Shown: positions 23,240 through 34,852 of the stretch, one piece after another | How the letters are laid out: each line of letters begins with the position of its first letter | Numbering within the stretch: the stretch's first letter is position 1 | Assembly (NCBI RefSeq): GCF_000002235.5 | Contig: NW_022145597.1 | Span: 29,890,797-29,954,796, forward strand | Length of the DNA: 64,000 bases | Origin: Strongylocentrotus purpuratus | Lineage: Eukaryota > Echinodermata > Echinoidea > Camarodonta > Strongylocentrotidae | Direction of reading: 5' to 3' | The notes under the pieces: model-generated | What the model was told of the DNA's origin: nothing | Database searches by the model: none | Seen by the model: only the letters and a program-made list of their open reading frames with translations | Program-made: the position numbers and the translations under genes

Positions 23240-25489
23240 CAGTTCAAAATAATGCTGGGAAATGGAAATTAAAATGATACCGTTTTAAAAACCAGTTAGA
23301 TATGGTTTTTGGACAAGAAGCATGAGATAATTCATTGCTCGGCAATCTGGACTGTATTTGAAACAGAGCATCCAATATTCCTGATATTTAATAGTATACT
23401 GTCAATGAAAAAATATAACTAAAAAAAATAATAATAATGGACCTCTTTACCCAAGGCTGTGTGTCTTTGTCGAGCACAAAATGATTCTGCTCGGGTATGC
23501 AGGCCAGTTGTTAGCCCATATTGGGCTTGAATAGACTTGAATTGAAAGACCCTTTGTTTCACCTCGCGAAGTTTGGGCGTTTTCATATGAGGAGTAAAAC
23601 CTTGCCCATCATTGAATTCATGTTGTAAAGTTGTTTACAGACTGGAAAAGGATAGCATGGGAGTGTACAGATTGAATAAATGGATGCAAGTAGTACTGAA
23701 AATGTAAAAAACTTGTTTGACCTGGCAATAAGGGACTCTTGAATGTAGTTTGAAAATTGGACATGGCTTTGGGGCTAACGCTACCGGCCACCGGCTACGC
23801 TGACGACCGCCAGCTAGCTGACGACCGCCAGCTAGCTGACGACCGCCAGCTAGCTGACGACCGCCAGCTAGCTGACGACCGCCAGCTAGCTGACGACCGC
23901 CAGCTAGCTGACGACCGCCAGCTAGCTGACGACCGCCAGCTAGCTGACGCTAGCTGACGACCGCCAGCTAGCTGACGACCGCCAGCTAGCTGACGACCGC
24001 CAGCTAGCTGACGACCGCCAGCTAGCTGACGACCGCCAGCTAGCTGACGACCGCCAGCTAGCTGACGACCGCCAGCTAGCTGACGAAAAAAAAAGACCCC
24101 CCCCAAAAAAAAGACCCCCCCCCCAAAAAAAAGACCCCCCCCCAAAAAAAGACCCCCCCCCAAAAAAAAGACCCCCCAAAAAAAAGACCCCCCCCCCCAT
24201 AAAAAGACCCCCCCCCCCCCCCAAGGGGCTCCATTACAGTTTTTTCCTACACTCAGCTGCTTCCCCTCACCAAAGGTCCTTTTTCAAGTTTTTTTTTGAG
24301 GAATCCATTGACATATTGTGATTTGGAACCCTTTCCCATACATCAACAACACCAACAATAATTATTTTTATCACACCAAACTTTGAGTGAGATGAAAATG
24401 GGTTCTAACATCAGTTTTTCTTTTTCAAAGATTTACAAAAAAAATTAAAAAAAGCACTAGCTGGGAGTCGAACCCGATACCTTCCAATTGCCAGGCGTTT
24501 GCCTATCCACTAGACTAATGTGTCACAGTGGTAATTTTCATGTATTTTTTGATATTGATACTTATTGTTGTAGATGTAGCAAAAGACGTATTCTAACTAA
24601 TTCAGAGAGTCGCTTGTTAAAGAAAGAGTATCAAATGTTATTTTCTCCTTTGTTGAGGAGGTGGGGGGGGGGGATGTCCCCTTTAAAAAAAGGAGATGGA
24701 CACGTCAATATCATGGGGTAAAAAAAAAAAATGAAAAAATAACATGAGGTATAAAGAAGAAGCTGGGAGTCGAACCCGAGTACATACATACATTACGTTG
24801 TGAAGCGATCAGTCTTATCCACAAGACCAATTTGCCTCACTGCTACTAACTGGTTCACTTCTTGGTGTTATAGCACTTTCTGCATGTTAACGACTTTTAT
24901 ATGTTGATTTACTGATTTAACGATTTCGGGATGCATAATTATTCATATTTTTGCAGTCCGATGTTGTCAAGATTGCCCGTAAATGTTTTCTTTCAGTTAC
25001 TGATATTTCTGATATAATAGTGAGGTTTTATGTTATTTTCATTTATTTTGCAATCTGCTGACTTAAACTTCAAGTGATATGACAATAGGCCACTGCCCTG
25101 ACATAGCATAATGAACAGGACACGGATCTATTCAATTTAGGATATGCTACGAATTCTGTAACAGGGCACCAATGAATAGGGAAGCTTGGCTATTCGATTC
25201 TGTGTTCAATAGCTTGCACCTGCAGCATCAATTAATGAATTGAAGAAAAAAACCCGACCCTCCCTTCATTGACGGAATATTTTTGTCAATTGCGAGGATT
25301 ACATAAGAGGTAATAATATCATTCCTGACATTGCAACAATGACCGCATTATGTTGATGTATTGTCCATAAAGGTACTGAGAAGGTCTTTCTCCTTGTCTG
25401 CATGGAGGACACGCACTTTGAATATCCCCATAGAAAAAGGATAGAATGAGGCTGTAGTCTCATTTAAAAAAAGGAAAGCGATTTTGGGA
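23240..25489. repeat. Satellite unit 6 (2250 bp), 18-bp minisatellite
   Basis: Minisatellite 23,797-24,086 is made only of the 18-bp form (about 16 copies, one partial in the middle). A/C tract 24,087-24,222, module A 24,454-24,526, module B 24,762-24,840. Confidence 0.95.
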
Positions 25490-27833
25490 CAGTTCAAAAT
25501 AATGCTGGGAAATGGAAATTAAAATGATACCGTTTTAAAAACCAGTTAGATATGGTTTTTGGACAAGAAGCATGAGATAATTCATTGCTCGGCAATCTGG
25601 ACTGTATTTGAAACAGAGCATCCAATATTCCTGATATTTAATAGTATACTGTCAATGAAAAAATATAACTAAAAAAAATAATAATAATGGACCTCTTTAC
25701 CCAAGGCTGTGTGTCTTTGTCGAGCACAAAATGATTCTGCTCGGGTATGCAGGCCAGTTGTTAGCCCATATTGGGCTTGAATAGACTTGAATTGAAAGAC
25801 CCTTTGTTTCACCTCGCGAAGTTTGGGCGTTTTCATATGAGGAGTAAAACCTTGCCCATCATTGAATTCATGTTGTAAAGTTGTTTACAGACTGGAAAAG
25901 GATAGCATGGGAGTGTACAGATTGAATAAATGGATGCAAGTAGTACTGAAAATGTAAAAAACTTGTTTGACCTGGCAATAAGGGACTCTTGAATGTAGTT
26001 TGAAAATTGGACATGGCTTTGGGGCTAACGCTACCGGCCACCGGCTACGCTGACGACCGCCAGCTAGCTGACGACCGCCAGCTAGCTGACGACCGCCAGC
26101 TAGCTGACGACCGCCAGCTAGCTGACGACCGCCAGCTAGCTGACGACCGCCAGCTAGCTGACGACCGCCAGCTAGCTGACGACCGCCAGCTAGCTGACGA
26201 CCGCCAGCTAGCTGACGACCGCCAGCTAGCTGACGACCGCCAGCTAGCTGACGACCGCCAGCTAGCTGACGACCGCCAGCTAGCTGACGACCGCCAGCTA
26301 GCTGACGACCGCCAGCTAGCTGACGACCGCCAGCTAGCTGACGACCGCCAGCTAGCTGACGACCGCCAGCTAGCTGACGACCGCCAGCTAGCTGACGACC
26401 GCCACTAGCTGACCCGCCCTAGCCGACCGCCAGCTAAAAAAAGACCCCCCCCAAAAAAAGACCCCCCCCAAAAAAAAAGACCCCCCCAAAAAAAAAGACC
26501 CCCCCCCAAAAAAAAAGACCCCCCACAAAAAAAAGACCCCCCCCCCTTAAAAAAGACCCCCCCCCCCAAGGGGCTCCATTACAGTTTTTTCCTACACTCA
26601 GCTGCTTCCCCTCACCAAAGGTCCTTTTTCAAGTTTTTTTTTGAGGAATCCATTGACATATTGTGATTTGGAACCCTTTCCCATACATCAACAACACCAA
26701 CAATAATTATTTTTATCACACCAAACTTTGAGTGAGATGAAAATGGGTTCTAACATCAGTTTTTCTTTTTCAAAGATTTACAAAAAAAATTAAAAAAAGC
26801 ACTAGCTGGGAGTCGAACCCGATACCTTCCAATTGCCAGGCGTTTGCCTATCCACTAGACTAATGTGTCACAGTGGTAATTTTCATGTATTTTTTGATAT
26901 TGATACTTATTGTTGTAGATGTAGCAAAAGACGTATTCTAACTAATTCAGAGAGTCGCTTGTTAAAGAAAGAGTATCAAATGTTATTTTCTCCTTTGTTG
27001 AGGAGGTGGGGGGGGGATGTCCCCTTTAAAAAAAGGAGATGGACACGTCAATATCATGGGGTAAAGAAAAAAAAAATGAAAAAATAACATGAGGTATAAA
27101 GAAGAAGCTGGGAGTCGAACCCGAGTACATACATACATTACGTTGTGAAGCGATCAGTCTTATCCACAAGACCAATTTGCCTCACTGCTACTAACTGGTT
27201 CACTTCTTGGTGTTATAGCACTTTCTGCATGTTAACGACTTTTATATGTTGATTTACTGATTTAACGATTTCGGGATGCATAATTATTCATATTTTTGCA
27301 GTCCGATGTTGTCAAGATTGCCCGTAAATGTTTTCTTTCAGTTACTGATATTTCTGATATAATAGTGAGGTTTTATGTTATTTTCATTTATTTTGCAATC
27401 TGCTGACTTAAACTTCAAGTGATATGACAATAGGCCACTGCCCTGACATAGCATAATGAACAGGACACGGATCTATTCAATTTAGGATATGCTACGAATT
27501 CTGTAACAGGGCACCAATGAATAGGGAAGCTTGGCTATTCGATTCTGTGTTCAATAGCTTGCACCTGCAGCATCAATTAATGAATTGAAGAAAAAAAACC
27601 GACCCTCCCTTCATTGACGGAATATTTTTGTCAATTGCGAGGATTACATAAGAGGTAATAATATCATTCCTGACATTGCAACAATGACCGCATTATGTTG
27701 ATGTATTGTCCATAAAGGTACTGAGAAGGTCTTTCTCCTTGTCTGCATGGAGGACACGCACTTTGAATATCCCCATAGAAAAAGGATAGAATGAGGCTGT
27801 AGTCTCATTTAAAAAAGGAAAGCGATTTTGGGA
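25490..27833. repeat. Satellite unit 7 (2344 bp), 18-bp minisatellite
   Basis: Minisatellite 26,047-26,435, about 21 copies of the 18-bp form, breaking up only at its right edge. A/C tract 26,436-26,567, module A 26,799-26,871, module B 27,107-27,185. Confidence 0.95.
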
Positions 27834-30169
27834 CAGTTCAAAATAATGCTGGGAAATGGAAATTAAAATGATACCGTTTTAAAAACCAGTTAGATATGGT
27901 TTTTGGACAAGAAGCATGAGATAATTCATTGCTCGGCAATCTGGACTGTATTTGAAACAGAGCATCCAATATTCCTGATATTTAATAGTATACTGTCAAT
28001 GAAAAAATATAACTAAAAAAAATAATAATAATGGACCTCTTTACCCAAGGCTGTGTGTCTTTGTCGAGCACAAAATGATTCTGCTCGGGTATGCAGGCCA
28101 GTTGTTAGCCCATATTGGGCTTGAATAGACTTGAATTGAAAGACCCTTTGTTTCACCTCGCGAAGTTTGGGCGTTTTCATATGAGGAGTAAAACCTTGCC
28201 CATCATTGAATTCATGTTGTAAAGTTGTTTACAGACTGGAAAAGGATAGCATGGGAGTGTACAGATTGAATAAATGGATGCAAGTAGTACTGAAAATGTA
28301 AAAAACTTGTTTGACCTGGCAATAAGGGACTCTTGAATGTAGTTTGAAAATTGGACATGGCTTTGGGGCTAACGCTACCGGCCACCGGCTACGCTGACGA
28401 CCGCCAGCTAGCTGACGACGACCGCCAGCTAGCTGACGACGACCGCCAGCTAGCTGACGACGACCGCCAGCTAGCTGACGACGACCGCCAGCTAGCTGAC
28501 GACGACCGCCAGCTAGCTGACGACGACCGCCAGCTAGCTGACGACGACCGCCAGCTAGCTGACGACGACCGCCAGCTAGCTGACGACGACCGCCAGCTAG
28601 CTGACGACGACCGCCAGCTAGCTGACGACGACCGCCAGCTAGCTGACGACGACCGCCAGCTAGCTGACGACGACCGCCAGCTAGCTGACGACGACCGCCA
28701 GCTAGCTGACGACGACCGCCAGCTAGCTGACGACGACCGCCAGCTAGCTGACGACGACCGCCAGCTAGCTGACGACCGCCAGCTAAAAAAAAGACCCCCC
28801 CAAAAAAAGACCCCCCCCCCCCAAAAAAAAGACCCCCCCAAAAAAAAAGACCCCCCCAAAAAAAAGACCCCCCCCCCATAAAAAAGACCCCCCCCCCCCC
28901 CCAAGGGGCTCCATTACAGTTTTTTCCTACACTCAGCTGCTTCCCCTCACCAAAGGTCCTTTTTCAAGTTTTTTTTTGAGGAATCCATTGACATATTGTG
29001 ATTTGGAACCCTTTCCCATACATCAACAACACCAACAATAATTATTTTTATCACACCAAACTTTGAGTGAGATGAAAATGGGTTCTAACATCAGTTTTTC
29101 TTTTTCAAAGATTTATAAAAAAAATTAAAAAAGCACTAGCTGGGAGTCGAACCCGATACCTTCCAATTGCCAGGCGTTTGCCTATCCACTAGACTAATGT
29201 GTCACAGTGGTAATTTTCATGTATTTTTTGATATTGATACTTATTGTTGTAGATGTAGCAAAAGACGTATTCTAACTAATTCAGAGAGTCGCTTGTTAAA
29301 GAAAGAGTATCAAATGTTATTTTCTCCTTTGTTGAGGAGGTGGGGGGGGGATGTCCCCTTTAAAAAAAGGAGATGGACACGTCAATATCATGGGGTAAAG
29401 AAAAAAAAATGAAAAATAACATGAGGTATAAAGAAGAAGCTGGGAGTCGAACCCGAGTACATACATACATTACGTTGTGAAGCGATCAGTCTTATCCACA
29501 AGACCAATTTGCCTCACTGCTACTAACTGGTTCACTTCTTGGTGTTATAGCACTTTCTGCATGTTAACGACTTTTATATGTTGATTTACTGATTTAACGA
29601 TTTCGGGATGCATAATTATTCATATTTTTGCAGTCCGATGTTGTCAAGATTGCCCGTAAATGTTTTCTTTCAGTTACTGATATTTCTGATATAATAGTGA
29701 GGTTTTATGTTATTTTCATTTATTTTGCAATCTGCTGACTTAAACTTCAAGTGATATGACAATAGGCCACTGCCCTGACATAGCATAATGAACAGGACAC
29801 GGATCTATTCAATTTAGGATATGCTACGAATTCTGTAACAGGGCACCAATGAATAGGGAAGCTTGGCTATTCGATTCTGTGTTCAATAGCTTGCACCTGC
29901 AGCATCAATTAATGAATTGAAGAAAAAAACCCGACCCTCCCTTCATTGACGGAATATTTTTGTCAATTGCGAGGATTACATAAGAGGTAATAATATCATT
30001 CCTGACATTGCAACAATGACCGCATTATGTTGATGTATTGTCCATAAAGGTACTGAGAAGGTCTTTCTCCTTGTCTGCATGGAGGACACGCACTTTGAAT
30101 ATCCCCATATAGAAAAAGGATAGAATGAGGCTGTAGTCTCATTTAAAAAAAGGAAAGCGATTTTGGGAC
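27834..30169. repeat. Satellite unit 8 (2336 bp), 21-bp minisatellite
   Basis: Minisatellite 28,389-28,785 returns to the 21-bp form (about 18 copies). A/C tract 28,786-28,902, module A 29,133-29,205, module B 29,439-29,517. Confidence 0.95.
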
Positions 30170-31190
30170 AGTTCAAAATAATGCTGGGAAATGGAAATTA
30201 AAATGATACCGTTTTAAAAACCAGTTAGATATGGTTTTTGGACAAGAAGCATGAGATAATTCATTGCTCGGCAATCTGGACTGTATTTGAAACAGAGCAT
30301 CCAATATTCCTGATATTTAATAGTATACTGTCAATGAAAAAATATAACTAAAAAAATAATAATAATGGACCTCTTTACCCAAGGCTGTGTGTCTTTGTCG
30401 AGCACAAAATGATTCTGCTCGGGTATGCAGGCCAGTTGTTAGCCCATATTGGGCTTGAATAGACTTGAATTGAAAGACCCTTTGTTTCACCTCGCGAAGT
30501 TTGGGCGTTTTCATATGAGGAGTAAAACCTTGCCCATCATTGAATTCATGTTGTAAAGTTGTTTACAGACTGGAAAAGGATAGCATGGGAGTGTACAGAT
30601 TGAATAAATGGATGCAAGTAGTACTGAAAATGTAAAAAACTTGTTTGACCTGGCAATAAGGGACTCTTGAATGTAGTTTGAAAATTGGACATGGCTTTGG
30701 GGCTAACGCTACCGGCCACCGGCTACGCTGACGACCGCCAGCTAGCTGACGACCTCCAAGAAAAAAGAAAAAAGAAAAGAAAAAAAAAAAGACCCCCCCC
30801 AAAAAAAAAATTTAAAAAAATCAAAAAGACCCCCAAAGGGGCTCCCTAACAGCTTTTTCCTACACTCAGCTGCTCCCCCTTCACCATAGGCCCTTTTTCA
30901 AGTTTTTTTGAGGAATCCATTGACATATTGTGCATTGGAACCCTTTCCCATACATTAACAATCAACAACACCAACAATAATTATTTTATCACACCAAAAT
31001 TGGAAAAATGATTAACTTTTAATATCTGGCTTTTGGGCTTTAAAACAAAATACACTAGCTGGGGATCGAACCCGATACCTTCCACTTACTAGGCGGTTGC
31101 TTATCCACGAGACCACTTTGCCTCACTCCGATTACCTGGTTCACTTTTAGTTGTTAACACTGTGTTTTTAGTTGTTAACACTTTCAGCTA
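30170..31190. repeat. Satellite unit 9, decayed and shortened edge copy
   Basis: Typical until 30,755, where only about two minisatellite copies remain. The A/C tract (30,756-30,836) is scrambled. The following AT-rich segment is diverged (TTCCTACACTCAGCTGCTCC is kept). Only one tRNA-like module is present (31,049-31,130) instead of two. Edge units of satellites commonly decay because they escape homogenisation. Confidence 0.85.
31049..31130 (-). other. Single chimeric tRNA-like module of the edge unit
   Basis: Minus strand has box A TGGTCTCGTGG and box B GGTTCGATCCC. Its 5' half matches module B (GTGAGGCAAAGTGGTCT, plus the flank ending in GAACCAGGTAAT) and its 3' half matches module A (GGAAGGTATCGGGTTCGA and CCCAGCTAGTG). 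It is either the ancestral single module or a product of recombination between modules A and B. Confidence 0.65.
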
Positions 31191-31610
31191 GCTGACGGCA
31201 GGCGCAGCTATACCCCCTAAAGGCAGACGCGGATCCAGGGCGCCGGGAGGACCTCCCCCCCCCCCCCCCCCCACAAAAAAAGAGAGAGAGAGAGAAGGAA
31301 AAGAAGGGAAAGGGAAAGAGGAGAGAAAGGGAAAGAAAGAAGAGGAAGAGGAAGAAGAAGGGAAAAAAAGGGGGAAGAAGCAGATCAAGGGCCGAAAGGG
31401 TCTTGGATCCCAGCTGTCACCCCCCCCCCCCCCCCCATTACAAAATAAGAGAGAATGATGAAAAGGGAAAGAAAAAGGAAAAGAAGAGATAAAGGGAGGT
31501 AAAAAAAAGGAAGAAGAAAAGAAAAGAAGCGGGATATCAGTTGCAATTTTGCCGCCAACAAGTTGTAGTTCAGAGGGGCCAAAAGGCCCTAGACCCCACG
31601 CCAATAAACG
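31190..31610 (-). repeat. Pyrimidine/G-run composite repeat, inverted copy
   Basis: Reverse-orientation copies of the 6664-8088 family: GCGGATCCAGGGCGCC, C run, purine-only tract, a second C run with purine tract, then GATATCAGTTGCAATTTTG. Two units. Confidence 0.75.
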
Positions 31611-31829
31611 CTACGCTCTGCCTTATCGTAAATACTACTTCCCCAACCTACTTAGAGAAACGTTCAGCGAGGCCTGCATAAAAAGTGGGTGGTGCGGGGT
31701 CTTTTTCTACCCCCCCCCCCGAAACGTTTTTGCTTATTTCGCCACTGCCGGTGTCACCATTACGTACCAATATTTGGCTAGCATAATTTGAAATTGAGGC
31801 CCCCTAACAAATCCTAGATCTGCGCCTGG
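31611..31829. other. No gene recognised
   Basis: Short stretch with a C run at about 31,710; an 80-residue open frame crosses it with no recognisable motif. Confidence 0.4.
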
Positions 31830-32035
31830 GGCCCCCCAAAGGGGCTCCCTAACAGTTTTTTCCTACACTGCTCCCCCTCACTCTAGGCCCTTTTTTTTCC
31901 TTTTTTTGAGGAATCCATTGACATATTGTGCTTTGGAACCATTTCCAATACATCAACAACACCAACAATAATTATTTTATCACACCAAAATTGGAAAAAA
32001 TGATTAACTTCTAATATCTGGCTTTTTTGCTTGAA
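31830..32035. repeat. Isolated partial satellite copy
   Basis: Matches the segment just after the A/C tract of each satellite unit (AAAGGGGCTCCCTAACAG, AGGAATCCATTGACATATTG, ACAACACCAACAATAATTAT). It resembles decayed unit 9 more than the main array. It stops where a pyrimidine/G-run repeat begins. Confidence 0.75.
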
Positions 32036-32460
32036 AGAAAAATTGTAACTGATCTCCCCTACCTTTCTTCTTCCTCTTCCCCCCCCCCCCCCATACTTCT
32101 CTCACCCTCTCTCATTTAAGTTTGGTGAGGGAGGCAGGGGCCTTTCGCCCCCTCCCCCGATCCACACGATGTTGATGGGATTAATCGCAACTGATCTCTG
32201 CTTCTTTTCACCCTTTTCTTTTTCTACCTCTTTTGTGTTCCATTTTAGCTCTCCTCTTTCCCTTTCCCTTCTTTTCTCTCTTTTTTTTTTTTTTTTGGCG
32301 AGAAGGGGGGGGGGGTCTGGGGGGGCAGAGGCAAAGGCCTTTCTCCGCGATCTTGGGGGGGGGGGTAGTGAGCACCTTTTTTTTTTTGGCCCTCGAAATT
32401 TTAACAATTTGCACCACCCCCCCCCCCCCCCCCCCCCCCCCCCCATCCCCCCTACTAGAT
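32036..32460 (+). repeat. Pyrimidine/G-run composite repeat with 28-C run
   Basis: Two units of the 6664-8088 family in the same orientation. The block ends in an uninterrupted run of 28 C residues at 32,417-32,444, among the longest in the window. Confidence 0.75.
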
Positions 32461-32470
32461 CCGCCACTGC

Positions 32471-32699
32471 CTGTAGTTTCATCCCTAGCTAGCTGGTTAA
32501 GCTGAATATGGATTATCCAGTCGTTTCATTCATTAAGTATAATTATACTTGTATCAGGGATAATGAGAGTACATCCCTGTTTGTTTTGACAATGTATACG
32601 TGTGGACTAGAGTACGGACATTCGGTGCGGCAGGAGGACTATTGGTGCGAGACCTCTTCAGCACAGATTGTCCGTCAGACATTTGAGGCGCGCACGGAA
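32471..32699 (+). repeat. Dispersed repeat shared with 8089-8287
   Basis: Near-identical to 8089-8287, starting CTGTAGTTTCATCCCTAGC. It also follows a pyrimidine/G-run block, as the other copy does. Confidence 0.75.
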
Positions 32700-32812
32700 T
32701 GTCCGACACGGACATTCTGCGCGGATAAAATCCGCACCGATCGTCCGCTCTCGATCGATCTCTAATAGTCGGACGATCGGTGCGGGTTACATTCTACGCG
32801 GTCACACCGGCC
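32700..32812. repeat. Inverted-repeat element end (GGATCGTCC family)
   Basis: Contains a perfect 16-bp inverted repeat CCGCACCGATCGTCCG (32,732-32,747) and CGGACGATCGGTGCGG (32,770-32,785), and a smaller one GGAATGTCCG / CGGACATTCT. Ends in GCGGTCACACCGG, the reverse complement of the left edge at 3608. Confidence 0.65.
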
Positions 32813-33523
32813 GAAATCGCGGGGGGGGGGGGGGGCAGGGGGGGGGGGGGACTTCAACTGTTATGGTCAATGTTTGCCAAGTACACCTCTACCTAGTGGA
32901 TCTTAGGGGGGGGGGGTCACGGCCCTCTCTTTTGCTTGTCATAGAATTATGGTGTATATATATAGAACCCCTATTCAGCTAGAGCTGTTAGATATTTGAC
33001 TTCCACCGGCTTCTTCTTTATCCTATTCAGGGTTTTCTTTTTTAGTCAGTGATATTATTGACTTGCCAAAAATCTTTTAAATTCAGAACGAGACCCCCCT
33101 CCCGGCAAAAAATAAATATAGCCTATAGATCTATATCATCTGTTTTTATAACAAGTGTCTTTCAGAAAAATTAGTTATCAAAACAATTTTTTTTCTTCAA
33201 TTACTAAATCTATCTCTTTCCGACTCCACCATCTACATTAGAAGTTAATATGAAGAAAATAATCAGAGATTTTAAATGAAGCACAGCATGTCTTGCGGAT
33301 AGGCGCTCGACCAGCTACATAGGCTACGCCCTATATATAGTGCTCTTTTTTCATTTTTTTTTTTTAAATCTCTCAAATATAAATCGATGTTCAACCCCTT
33401 TTCATTTCACTAGAAGTATACATTGTTAATGTTATTGTTTTAATAAAAGGAGAGGAACTGAGGGAGCGGGCCGGGGGGGGGGTGAAAGATAATAAGAGAG
33501 CTGGGAGAGAGAGAGGGGGAGAT

Positions 33524-33558
<35 letters not shown>

Positions 33559-33936
33559 GAAAGAGAACAAGTAAAGAGAATCCAATATCAAATAAAGTTA
33601 GTAGTATGAAGAAAAAAGTCGATCCACATAATTATTACAATTAATTTAAAATGGATTCGGGGGCCCGATATTAAAAATTGGGCAATTATATAATTATTAT
33701 TGTGGCTGATGTTTGAGAAAGAGGATAAAAGCACTTAATGTCAATAAATTCTCTGCCTCCCCCTCCAACAGAAAGAATTTCACCCAAGTGTTGCCATGTC
33801 AGGAATTCACGTTTAATCCCCTTAGTAATCCTACTGAAAAAAGTGCTGAACGAGCTCCGCTTTTAAGTTAATACCCTTTTTGAATTAGGTACTCTTTTAA
33901 AGTCCTTGATGCTATGGCTGGGAAAACACTGGCAGG
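32813..33936. other. No gene recognised; G runs and a (GA)n tract
   Basis: G runs at about 32,820-32,850 and 32,907-32,916, and a GA microsatellite at about 33,526-33,554. No exon, RNA gene or known element that I can support. Confidence 0.5.
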
Positions 33937-34245
33937 CGCGGATCCAGGGGGCCGAGCGGGCCTTGCCCCCCCCCCCCCCCCTGCAAAAAAAAAAGAGAGA
34001 GAAGAAAGGAAAAGAAGAGAAAGGGAAAGAGGAGAGAAAGGGAAAGAAAGAAGAGAAGAAGAAAAGAAAAGGGGGAAGAAGGAGATCGGGGGAGGGGGGG
34101 GGGGGCGAAAGGGCCTTGCCTCCAAGGCTGTTGCCCCCCCCCCCCTAATAAAAAAAATAAGATAGAAGGAAGGAAAGAGAAAGAAAAAAAGGAAAAGAGG
34201 AGATACTGGCGTACTGATACGGGGAGGAGGGGGGCTTGGGGACAT
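33937..34245 (-). repeat. Pyrimidine/G-run composite repeat, inverted copy
   Basis: GCGGATCCAGGGGGCCG, C run, purine-only tract, then a second C run and purine tract. Reverse-orientation copy of the 6664-8088 family. Open frames on both strands follow its composition only. Confidence 0.75.
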
Positions 34246-34387
34246 CTAATGCTGAAATGACATAATTTCCGAGATTTACAGCCATTACGGCGGGGATCGA
34301 GAGCCTGGACCCCCCCCCCCCCCCCCCTTAAAAAAAAGTATATTAAAGAGAAATAAAAAAAGAAAGAATAATTAACTGCCAGTGTCA

Positions 34388-34556
34388 ACAAATAATGAGG
34401 CATCAAAATATGCTCATCTGATGATAATTTAATGTATAAAACCCCTGAGCTTCTGGGGGCTCCGCCCCCTGGACCCAACACCAATTTGTGTCCTGCCAAT
34501 GTCGAAAGGTATAAGAATATGTTCATCTGACAGTAATTAAATCCCCTACCCCCTGT
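34388..34556 (-). repeat. Dispersed GGGGCTCCGCCCCCTGGACC repeat
   Basis: Reverse-orientation relative of 4106-4365: ATGCTCATCTGA, AAAACCCCTGAGCTTCTGGG, then a second partial copy ending at the CCCCTACCCCCTG words. Confidence 0.6.
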
Positions 34557-34744
34557 TCGGTTGTATTAAGCACATTTTTTGTTTTGCTCTCTAAAATTAG
34601 AAAAATAGAAAATGAGCCCCCCCCCCCCCTTGGCACACAAGGGGGGGGGGCTTGAGCGCCAGGGGGGAGGGGGGCTCATCTCCCAAAAAAGGTAAAAGGT
34701 GTTTGAACACGTTTTTTTCCGGGGGGGGCCCTGGATCCCCCACT

Positions 34745-34852
34745 GGTGTTTTACATGGTCATTCCAGTCAAGTTTTTCATTGATATATTCACCAAGGAAC
34801 TTTGTACATGTCTTTCTCGCTGTAGAAAAAAACACATCTATTTTATTATTAT
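34745..34852 (-). mobile_element. LINE reverse-transcriptase fragment
   Basis: The minus strand reads KFLGEYINEKLDWNDHVKH, close to the FLG...I(D/N)E.L.W..H motif of non-LTR reverse transcriptases. It is homologous to 10,255-10,350. Homology stops at 34,852 where the retroelement terminal repeat begins, while the 10.3-kb copy continues. Confidence 0.55.

Larger units (their letters stand above)
11705..31190. repeat. Macrosatellite array 1: eight units plus one decayed unit
   Basis: Tandem head-to-tail units of 2.08-2.45 kb. In order each has: a unique-like 450-bp segment with a LINE-tail-like stretch (TTGGGCTTGAATAGACTTG), a GC-rich 18/21-bp minisatellite, a poly-A/poly-C tract, a 230-bp AT-rich segment, tRNA-like module A (minus), about 235 bp, tRNA-like module B (minus), then about 650 bp of AT-rich sequence. 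Outside the minisatellite and A/C tract the units are nearly identical, so length differences come almost wholly from those two parts. Near-identity implies recent amplification or ongoing homogenisation. The left edge is abrupt at about 11,705; the right edge decays after 30,755. No unit carries a plausible protein gene. Confidence 0.95.

Noticed and set aside
23797-24086. CRISPR-like array
   Set aside because: The 18-bp units are directly adjacent without unique spacers, in animal DNA; this is a minisatellite.
33290-33350. Possible tRNA-like block near GCTCGACCAGC
   Set aside because: There is no box B and no cloverleaf fold could be drawn.
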